This document shows, piece after piece, positions 32,922 to 41,061 of a stretch of 64,000 bases of DNA. The stretch lies in the NCBI GenBank assembly GCA_947626525.1, contig CANQSM010000002.1:1-64000 (forward strand), given 5' to 3'. The position numbers were made by a program, and so were the translations under genes. The stretch is from an uncultured Phocaeicola sp. (GTDB lineage: Bacteria > Bacteroidota > Bacteroidia > Bacteroidales > Bacteroidaceae). The notes below the pieces were generated by a model. The model was given only the letters and a program-made list of their open reading frames with translations. It ran no database searches and was not told the origin of the DNA. The number at the start of each line of letters is the position of its first letter. Positions within the stretch are counted from its first letter, which is position 1.

Positions 32922-35900
32922 ATGGAAAAGAGTTTACATGATTTCAAGAATAATGGTCTTCTATGCAGAATTCTTTTTGCATTCTTGGTGATCATAATAG
33001 GTACCGATAGATTATCGGCACAAAATATCACGCTGAATTTCCAGGAAGCGAAAATGAGTGAAGTGATGGAAGCCATTTCCGAACAGACTGGTCTGCAATT
33101 CGTCTATAGTCAGCCGGTAGTCAACCCCAATCAAATCATCAGTATCCACGCAGAGGAAGAAGAATTGAATTATGTGTTGAGAGCACTTTGTGGAAGAGAG
33201 CTCGACTATGAAATCAGTGACGGGAAAATCTATCTTAAACCCAATATACGACGTGGAGGTATGAGGGTTTCCGGATACATTAAAGATGCCGAAGGCGAAC
33301 CCATTATCGGGGCAAATGTCCACATAGCGGGAAGCCAAGCCGGTACCATATCCGATTTTGATGGATATTACTCTATCGAGGTCCCACCGGACAAAAAAAT
33401 AGCCGTATTCTATATCGGGTATATCACTCAGACCCTTACACCGAAAAAAGAACTGTTAAACATTATCCTGCAGGAAGACACCCAGACTTTAGATGAGGTG
33501 GTGGTAGTGGGTTATGGTTTTCAGAAAATGAGAAATGTAACGGGATCCGTGTCTACGTTGTCTGTCGATAACATCGATTACCTTCCTGTGTCAACCCTTG
33601 CCGAAGCCATGGAAGGGCAACTGAATGGTGTAAGCGTGGAAAAAAGCAATGACCGTCCCGGTACGTTCCCGACTCTTAACATCCGGCATGCTAACCGATT
33701 GGACAATCTATCAAGTGCCAACCTGGCAAATATTCCTTTAGTGGTGATTGATGACATGATTCAGCTTAGTCAAACCGGTTCACCCACCTTGGAACAGTTC
33801 AACCTGCTTGATTTGTCCGAAGTGGAAAGCATTACGGTCTTGCGTGATGCCAGTGCCTCCATCTACGGTTCACGAGCTTCGGGTGGTGTCATATTGGTGA
33901 AAACCCAACGGGGTAAATACGGTCGTCCAAAAGTCAGTTACACAGGCAAGCTGGCTTACAATGAAGCAATCAGCCACAGTAAGGTACTGACGGGAAGCGA
34001 CTACGGACGCTTTGCCAATTCTTATACGGTAGGAGCGGGACTGGCCAAAAACCACATGGATTTGAGAAACCTATATAGCGAGAATGAAATAAAATTGCTC
34101 GATAATCTGAATTATAACTGGCTGGACAAGGCTTGGGACGCATCACTTACTCACAATCATTCGGTAAATGTAAGCGGAGGAACGGATAAACTCACCTATT
34201 TTGCCGGAGCCAGCTATTTCAATCAAGGAGCCAATTTGGGAGATGTCGATTACGAGCGTTTCACATATCGCACGGGAGTGGATATCTCCGTATTCTCTAA
34301 TCTGAAATTTTCAGCTTCCTTATCAGGAAATACAGGTGACAGGAAAACAACTTTCGCCAATGGTGCCCGTTTCAATGCATACGGTGGGCAGGCCAGTCGC
34401 GAAAGCGAATACCGGGTGTTGCACCACATGCCCCGCCATATTCCTTGGAGTGTCCAACTGACCGATGAAAGAGGGAACCGGCAAACATATTGGACAGGTC
34501 CCACGGCCAACACATACCGGACACCTTCATGGAACAACACCAGCGTTACCTCATGGAATTACTTTGCGCAACAACAAAACGGTTCTTACAGCATAGACGA
34601 AAACAACAGTTGGAGCGCGAACTTTTTTTTAGTATACAATATTCCTGCCGTGAAAGGGCTTTCGCTACGGGCCACGTATGCCACTACCCATACCAATAAC
34701 GTAAACGAGCAGGCAAGCCTCCCTTACCAATTGGCTTATTTGAAAAACCCCAACCAACAAGACGGACATCTGGAAAGCGAATGGGAACCTTTGAAAGATA
34801 ATTATCATATACGAGATTTTACATCCAACTCGCAAATACGATTTTACGACCTGAACACTACCAGCACACAATTAAATGCTTACATCAATTATGAGCGTTC
34901 TTTTGGAAAACATACTGTTGAAGCCATGGGTTCGATAGAACGTGGAGAAATGTCATATTCTTCGCGCCAGCTGGTATACGACGGACTTCCTGCCGATGCG
35001 GCAGACCTGTTCAGACGGGTGGGGAACTCTGCTCTCAGTGACTATCTTTCAACTTCCAATAGCGTAAGCACAAGAGGAGAAACCGGAACCTTATCCTATC
35101 TGGGACGTATCCATTACAACTATGACGATAAGTATATGTTACAGTTTATTTTCCGCTCCGATGCTTCTACCAAGTTTGCCCCAAACAATTACTGGGGATT
35201 TTTTCCTGGCATCTCCGCCGGATGGATCATATCATCGGAATCTTGGTTCCATCAGAGGTTGCCTTGGATAAACTATTTGAAAATGCGTATGTCGTGGGGA
35301 CAGACCGGGCGTGATAATGTAAATATGTGGCAGTGGAAGCAATTCTACAATGTCCGGAGCGATGGAGTGCAGTTTGGTCCCAATGGAGGACAAGCTTCCG
35401 GAGCCCTGCAGCCTGAAAGGACTCCGAATCCCCAACTGAAATGGGATACGACCGACAAATTCAATCTCGGGTTCGATATGCGTTTCTTCGGAAGCCGTTT
35501 AGGGGCCACTTTGGATTTGTATTATGATATCAACGATCGGATCTTGAATAAAAAGATGGCGGGACAGGTAGGAATTCCCATTTATGCCGGAGGAGCTTAT
35601 GCGGAAGAAAACTACGGGAGAATCGACACGTATGGTGCCGAACTCAGTATCAATTGGCAAGATAAGATAGGACACTTGAATTACTATATAGGAATGGATA
35701 TCAGTCTTGACGGGAACCGCATAAAGAAATGGCCGGCAAAACTACGTTACAACCAATACGACTCAAGTAGCGAATGGAGTGAAGGCATGTCCACCATACT
35801 TCCATATTGGGGGTTCAAAACATGGAAAGGTACTTCTGCCGGCGATGGCATCCTTCGTACACAAGAGGATATCGACAATTATTGGAATTATCTGACAGAA

Positions 35901-36563
35901 CACGCCGATGCGGCAGGAACTACTCCGGCTTATTTCGGGAATGAAAAAGAAAATTTACGGTTGGGCATGCTGGCTTATCAGGATTTGGGCGGAGAAATGG
36001 TAAACGGTGTCCAGCAAATAGCCAACGGACGCATAGAAAAGGAACAGGACTATGCAAAACTATGCGATAAAAATCGCGATTATGGTTTTACAACCCGCTT
36101 GGGAGGACATTGGAAGAATCTGTCATTCCATACGGTCATTTTCACTTCATGGAATGGCATAAGTTTCATCGATTGCATAGACATTAAAAGTGGGAATGGC
36201 AATATGTTGTGGACTCCGGATTCATTCTGGAAAGATATGTTTGACCCGGAAACGAATCCGGACGGGCAGTATCCCAATGTAGGCGCCAACCGTCAGATAG
36301 ACGGTTCGGTGATTTCTCCTTCCGATTTTTGGACGGTTGGCACATTCCGCTGTTATGTGAAAAACCTGAGTATCTCGTATACATTACCGGGACGTTGGTT
36401 GGCTCCGGCAAGAGTCGAATCCGCAACCATAAGTCTTTCGGGTAATAATTTATGGGATTTTTACAATCCCTTTCCCGACCATTATCGTAACATGTACGAC
36501 AGTTCATACAGCGATTATCCGACATTGCGAACTTGGTCATTCGGTATAAAACTAACTTTTTGA
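32922..36563 (+). CDS. SusC-type TonB-dependent transducer with N-terminal STN (secretin/TonB) domain
   Basis: NITLNFQEAKMSEVMEAISEQTGLQFVYSQ (STN), LDEVVVVGYGFQ, barrel; adjacent to ECF/FecR. Confidence 0.94.
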   Translation: MEKSLHDFKNNGLLCRILFAFLVIIIGTDRLSAQNITLNFQEAKMSEVMEAISEQTGLQFVYSQPVVNPNQIISIHAEEEELNYVLRALCGRELDYEISDGKIYLKPNIRRGGMRVSGYIKDAEGEPIIGANVHIAGSQAGTISDFDGYYSIEVPPDKKIAVFYIGYITQTLTPKKELLNIILQEDTQTLDEVVVVGYGFQKMRNVTGSVSTLSVDNIDYLPVSTLAEAMEGQLNGVSVEKSNDRPGTFPTLNIRHANRLDNLSSANLANIPLVVIDDMIQLSQTGSPTLEQFNLLDLSEVESITVLRDASASIYGSRASGGVILVKTQRGKYGRPKVSYTGKLAYNEAISHSKVLTGSDYGRFANSYTVGAGLAKNHMDLRNLYSENEIKLLDNLNYNWLDKAWDASLTHNHSVNVSGGTDKLTYFAGASYFNQGANLGDVDYERFTYRTGVDISVFSNLKFSASLSGNTGDRKTTFANGARFNAYGGQASRESEYRVLHHMPRHIPWSVQLTDERGNRQTYWTGPTANTYRTPSWNNTSVTSWNYFAQQQNGSYSIDENNSWSANFFLVYNIPAVKGLSLRATYATTHTNNVNEQASLPYQLAYLKNPNQQDGHLESEWEPLKDNYHIRDFTSNSQIRFYDLNTTSTQLNAYINYERSFGKHTVEAMGSIERGEMSYSSRQLVYDGLPADAADLFRRVGNSALSDYLSTSNSVSTRGETGTLSYLGRIHYNYDDKYMLQFIFRSDASTKFAPNNYWGFFPGISAGWIISSESWFHQRLPWINYLKMRMSWGQTGRDNVNMWQWKQFYNVRSDGVQFGPNGGQASGALQPERTPNPQLKWDTTDKFNLGFDMRFFGSRLGATLDLYYDINDRILNKKMAGQVGIPIYAGGAYAEENYGRIDTYGAELSINWQDKIGHLNYYIGMDISLDGNRIKKWPAKLRYNQYDSSSEWSEGMSTILPYWGFKTWKGTSAGDGILRTQEDIDNYWNYLTEHADAAGTTPAYFGNEKENLRLGMLAYQDLGGEMVNGVQQIANGRIEKEQDYAKLCDKNRDYGFTTRLGGHWKNLSFHTVIFTSWNGISFIDCIDIKSGNGNMLWTPDSFWKDMFDPETNPDGQYPNVGANRQIDGSVISPSDFWTVGTFRCYVKNLSISYTLPGRWLAPARVESATISLSGNNLWDFYNPFPDHYRNMYDSSYSDYPTLRTWSFGIKLTF

Positions 36564-36575
36564 TGAATCCCCGTT

Positions 36576-38606
36576 ATGAAGAAATCAGCTTTTCATATCC
36601 GTTTTCTTTTCTGGATCCTTATTTTCTTGGGAGAGTCGGCATGCAGTGAGTCTTTTCTGAGAAACATGGAAAATTATGGTTCTTACGGAGACGAAACCTT
36701 TAATTCCGAAACGATGGTAACCGACTATGTGAATACGCTCTATGCCCGTGCGTTCCGCGGTTATAACCTGCCCGGGCAGGATTTGTTGGGATTATGGGCA
36801 GACCGTAGTAACCTGACAACAGAAAAATGGGGGATGAGTGACTGGATAAACCCAAGTGTCACGCATTATACATCAGCTTCCGAAGCGACTAATTTGGTCA
36901 GCTATTTCGGCTATGCTTTGGGAACCAGCACCAACAATACGCCTTATACACGCATACGGAACGGCAATATCTTGCTTGAGGAACTGGAGAGTTCCACTAT
37001 CTCGGAAACCTCCAAGAACTATGCACGCGGACAAGCACTTTGCTTACGCGCCATGCAACTGTTCGATTTGGTCCGTACATACGGTTCCGTACCCATCGTG
37101 ACTAAAGTGCTGAATGCGACCGTGGCCGGTCCGGCTGAACAATTGCCCCGTGCTTCAGTGACCCGATGTGTGGAACAGATACTTCGTGACTTAAATGAAG
37201 CGGCTTCCTTACTGCCTGATGATTGGGGAGCCTCTGAATACGGACGGCTGACAAGCGGTGCGGCGCTCGCCTTGAAAAGCCGCGTGCTGCTTACTTATGC
37301 GAGCCCTGTCTTCAACAGAGATTGGAACAATCCGGACAACAAGCGTTGGGCAGCCGCTTTAAAAGCAACGCTTGCAGCCCAAAGCGCCCTTGCCGCAAAT
37401 GGACTGGACGGATGCAGCAATGCCAGGGAATGGGCTGAAATGCTGGCACGTACAGATAACAGCTTTCATAAGGAAGCTATTATCCTTAAATTGCTGACGG
37501 ACGAACAAGGAAGCGACAATGAATACAATGGATGGGAACATTTACTGCGTCTGCCTTCACAAGAAGGCCTTAACGGCTATGCGGCTCCCATAGAAATGAT
37601 TGACGCTTTTCCTATGGCCGATGGCAGGCGCCCTACAGATAAAGTAAAAATAGCCTTGGGGTCTAAATCATTCTTTGTAGGCAGGGACCCTCGTTTCTAC
37701 CGGACTTTTGCTTTCAATGGCATAAAGTGGGGGTATAATGAACATCCGGACAATGTAGTGTGGGCATACCGATGGAGGGAAAGTGGCTACGCCTATGGAT
37801 ATAGCGACCAGAACCAAATAGAAAGCCCGGCATTTGTCCGTAAAATGACCGGTATGGAGACTTCCACCACAGAGAATTTCAGTTATTCAAGCATTGATAT
37901 CTATGAATATCGTTATGCGGAACTCATTTTAAATCTGGCGGAATGTTATGCGGCCACAGGGCATCCCGATGAAGCTGTAAAATGGTTGGGCGAAATACGT
38001 AAAAGAGTGGGGATTCCCGCAGGAGAAGATGGTACGTATGGAATCGGCCGTTTAGCGGACAGGCATCAGGCTATCGAAGCTTGCCTTTATGAAAGGCAAA
38101 TAGAATTGGCCTATGAAGGCAAACGATTTTGGGATGTATGGCGATGGCTGCTTTATGATGGGGGACAAGGAGACGGATTGCAACTGAGTGATGTGAATAC
38201 CTGCACGGCATTAGGCATTCCCCCGTTAAACGGCACTCACCGTACCTCTTTGTATGTGGACGTTTTGTCCTACCATTACACGATAGGGGAGGAGGACCCG
38301 TTGTTATCCAAACGTTCCGATATGGAAGCCGATCCCGATGCCGCCGATTTTGAAGAACAATTAGTCCGTCTGCAAGGTTTTTGGGAAAAGTACTTCACCT
38401 ACGGAATGCCGGACGCTCCGGCGGACAGAGATAAGAATGACAATCCGGTAGATATCTTCTGGCGTCCCAACTATTATATTCATGGATTAGGAAGCATTGT
38501 CTTGAACAACAACACCTGGCTAGGACAAACCATTGGCTGGACAGATCCAAACGGTATGGACGGTACAATCGGATGGCAAGACAGCGAAACACTGACGGTG
38601 GAATGA
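36576..38606 (+). CDS. SusD/RagB-type outer membrane lipoprotein
   Basis: GESACSESFLRNMENYG; CLYERQIELAYEGKRFWDVWRW; paralogous to 19067-21115. Confidence 0.93.
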   Translation: MKKSAFHIRFLFWILIFLGESACSESFLRNMENYGSYGDETFNSETMVTDYVNTLYARAFRGYNLPGQDLLGLWADRSNLTTEKWGMSDWINPSVTHYTSASEATNLVSYFGYALGTSTNNTPYTRIRNGNILLEELESSTISETSKNYARGQALCLRAMQLFDLVRTYGSVPIVTKVLNATVAGPAEQLPRASVTRCVEQILRDLNEAASLLPDDWGASEYGRLTSGAALALKSRVLLTYASPVFNRDWNNPDNKRWAAALKATLAAQSALAANGLDGCSNAREWAEMLARTDNSFHKEAIILKLLTDEQGSDNEYNGWEHLLRLPSQEGLNGYAAPIEMIDAFPMADGRRPTDKVKIALGSKSFFVGRDPRFYRTFAFNGIKWGYNEHPDNVVWAYRWRESGYAYGYSDQNQIESPAFVRKMTGMETSTTENFSYSSIDIYEYRYAELILNLAECYAATGHPDEAVKWLGEIRKRVGIPAGEDGTYGIGRLADRHQAIEACLYERQIELAYEGKRFWDVWRWLLYDGGQGDGLQLSDVNTCTALGIPPLNGTHRTSLYVDVLSYHYTIGEEDPLLSKRSDMEADPDAADFEEQLVRLQGFWEKYFTYGMPDAPADRDKNDNPVDIFWRPNYYIHGLGSIVLNNNTWLGQTIGWTDPNGMDGTIGWQDSETLTVE

Positions 38607-38732
38607 CAGCTACGACAACGCTTACCCTGAAAAGGCCCGATTGATCAAGTCTGGCGCGCAGGCTTGTTCTATCGCACGCTATACGCCGCCGGAGAAGCCG
38701 CTTTCGCGGAAAAGAAAGGAGAAAGAAAAACT

Positions 38733-38812
38733 CTTAAGAATCTCCGCCGAAACTGTCGGAGTTTTCGGAAAGATTCTTAAGAAAGTTTCGGAAAACTCCG
38801 ACAGTTTTTCCG
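38733..38812 (+). promoter_or_regulatory. Overlapping mutually exclusive hairpins (attenuator-like) downstream of SusD
   Basis: Stem 1 CTTAAGAATCT(38733-38743)/AGATTCTTAAG(38771-38781); stem 2 AAACTGTCGGAGTTTTC(38750-38766)/GAAAACTCCGACAGTTT(38791-38807) followed by TT. Confidence 0.6.
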
Positions 38813-39238
38813 CTTCCTCTCCGGGAACTTTTCCCGTATCCCCCGATACATCACTTTCCATATCTGATGACGCTGCTCCGGCCGGACAACCATGTCACCT
38901 TTCACAGCCGGTCGCGTCACCTTCCGCGACTAATCATCTCACTCTTCGCGACCGGCCGCGTCCGTTTCTTTTTTTTCCTGTTTACAAGGAATTCAAAGCC
39001 TTTTGGCACAGGCGTTTCAGCAAAAGTGAAGATACACAATTTGAAATGTAAAATATAGATATGAGAAGGGCCGGACTGATACATAACAGCCTTTTCGGAA
39101 ACGTTCAAAAGATTTCTAAAGTAAAATAAGTAAAAAAATAAAAAATATTCGTAATCCGCATCATACGTTTTGTCTTTTCATGTGTCTATATTAGTGAATG
39201 TATTAAAACATTTCTGTTTAACTTTAAAATTTATTAGT

Positions 39239-39427
39239 ATGAGGCACAAGATTCTTCTTGTATTATTCGCCGTCATGACGATGATGGGAAGCGCGTTAGC
39301 GCAGACTCGAAGCGTGACTGGCCAAGTTGTCGATGAAAAGGGGGAACCTGTCATCGGCGCCAACATCAAAGTTGTGGGAAGTACCACGGGTACTTATCTG
39401 TGTAATTGTCTGATTCAAAACAGATAG
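39239..39427 (+). CDS. SusC N-terminal 'head' only: signal peptide plus start of the CarboxypepD-like domain, cut at GSTTGT
   Basis: MRHKILLVLFAVMTMMGSALAQTRSVTGQVVDEKGEPVIGANIKVVGSTTGT, then YLCNCLIQNR*; the break is at inversion site B. Confidence 0.88.
   Translation: MRHKILLVLFAVMTMMGSALAQTRSVTGQVVDEKGEPVIGANIKVVGSTTGTYLCNCLIQNR
39379..39394 (+). other. Putative inversion site B (core AAGTACCACGGGTACT)
   Basis: Left flank continuous with the SusC head, right flank like site A; 22 bp shared with site C. Confidence 0.85.
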
Positions 39428-39499
39428 GCAGGCGCTTCACCCGATAGAAGTCGTATAAACCGATTATAAGCATATATGTTTAACTTAAAAAATCAATCT

Positions 39500-41026
39500 A
39501 TGAGAAAAAAATCATTGATGATTCCTCTTTGCCCCAATGGACGGGGAAGGGGAAAGAAAGCCGTCTTATGGTCTTTTGCCATAGGGGCTTTATTCTTGGC
39601 TTCTTGTAGCAAGGGAGCGGATTGCGATGAGTCGTTTTCCAGCAGTACTCAAAATGCAGTACTGACTTCCCCATCGTCAGAATCCATTAGTTTTGATACT
39701 AAAATCGAGTCGGACGGCAGTGAAAAAGTTCAAGTGTCTTGGCCGGTAGTGCATGGCGCAGGTGGCTATGAGTATGAAGTGAAAGATGTTACTGACCCTG
39801 AAGCGATAGTAATAACGGTTCCCAAAGACACATTGGATGGAACTTCATTCTCGTTTGCCAAAGCTGAAGACACTAACTTTGAAATTCATGTCAGATCTTT
39901 GGGAAATCCAATGCAGAACAATAAGGAGGCCGAACAAGCTACCATTGTGAATTATTCCACCATTATTCCGGCGGACATTGTTCCTCAAGGTGTTGATATG
40001 GTGGCATTCATCAAGGGCAAACTGGGAGACGGTTCTACCGAGCAAGCATTCGAGTTGGAAGCCGGCGGACGTTACGAACTGAACGAGCCGCTTGATTTCG
40101 GGAACCGCCCAATCACTCTGCGTGGTAATAAAAAGAATCGTCCGATAATTACATACGGAGCAGAAGGTGTCATCCGTACGGGTAACGGATTGAAGGTCAA
40201 GTTTATCAACTTTGATTGCACCGCACAGGCAAAACCTTTGAGGGGTGTCGTTGAGTGCTCGACGGAAGGTGAGCCTGCATTGGAAGGCCCTAACTTTGGA
40301 TATAAGGATGAAGGATATGTATTACAAAACCCGGTATTGTTGCAAGAGTGCTGGTTTAAGAATGTCAATTTCGGTTTGTTCCATACAGGAACCGCCGCTT
40401 GGATGGTAAGAGATGTACGCGTAATGGACTGTATCGTCCAGCTCAGTTGCGATGGAAAAGATTTTGGAGATGGTTCTGTAATTGGCTCTTATGGTGCTTC
40501 TAATTATAAAAACGGAACTCAAGTGTGGAAATGCGGAATCCGTGATGTTACCGTTAAAAACAGTACTTTTTATAACATTAAATCGAACAGCAAGAACCGT
40601 TTCCTCCGTTTCAGTAATAACAATCTTAGCAATACTTTCGGTACAAAGGATGGTTCTGCCACCATCGAAAACTGTACGCTCATTAGGACCTATGATGACA
40701 AAGAGTTTGGCAACAATACTCCAAACACCAAAGAATACAAGATTTCCTTTAATGGCAACATTTGTTATGATGTATTCCGCTTGCAGAAATTCATTCAAGG
40801 AAACTGTACAAATACCGTCAACCCGACAAAAAATACCATTTGCGGTATTAAAAACGCGGTGGATGACACGGATAAAAGTAAATGGGCAACCGAAGAGAAT
40901 ATTGCTTTTGAGCAAACTGACCTTACTCAAGAACTTGATTTGACTCAACCTAACGGTGGCCTGAAGCTGAAACCTGTCAGTGGAAGCATCTCTATGACCA
41001 TTGGCGACCCGCGTTGGCTGGAGTAA
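39500..41026 (+). CDS. Surface lipoprotein, DUF4957/DUF5123-like beta-helix (cassette B, first gene)
   Basis: Likely start at MRKKSLMIPLCPNG (39500); lipobox LFLASCSKG; ends GDPRWLE; paralogous to 11429-12934. Confidence 0.7.
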   Translation: MRKKSLMIPLCPNGRGRGKKAVLWSFAIGALFLASCSKGADCDESFSSSTQNAVLTSPSSESISFDTKIESDGSEKVQVSWPVVHGAGGYEYEVKDVTDPEAIVITVPKDTLDGTSFSFAKAEDTNFEIHVRSLGNPMQNNKEAEQATIVNYSTIIPADIVPQGVDMVAFIKGKLGDGSTEQAFELEAGGRYELNEPLDFGNRPITLRGNKKNRPIITYGAEGVIRTGNGLKVKFINFDCTAQAKPLRGVVECSTEGEPALEGPNFGYKDEGYVLQNPVLLQECWFKNVNFGLFHTGTAAWMVRDVRVMDCIVQLSCDGKDFGDGSVIGSYGASNYKNGTQVWKCGIRDVTVKNSTFYNIKSNSKNRFLRFSNNNLSNTFGTKDGSATIENCTLIRTYDDKEFGNNTPNTKEYKISFNGNICYDVFRLQKFIQGNCTNTVNPTKNTICGIKNAVDDTDKSKWATEENIAFEQTDLTQELDLTQPNGGLKLKPVSGSISMTIGDPRWLE

Positions 41027-41061
41027 TTAAACGAATCAATTAATATTAATACTATTACCAA

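Noticed and set aside
38641-39051. 136-aa ORF on the + strand
   Set aside because: Low-complexity composition and overlaps the strong inverted repeats; no protein-like features.
11379-39394. Direct-repeat recombination between sites A and B as a normal state
   Set aside because: It would excise ~28 kb including lgt and mutS; inversion with the opposite-facing site C is a better explanation.
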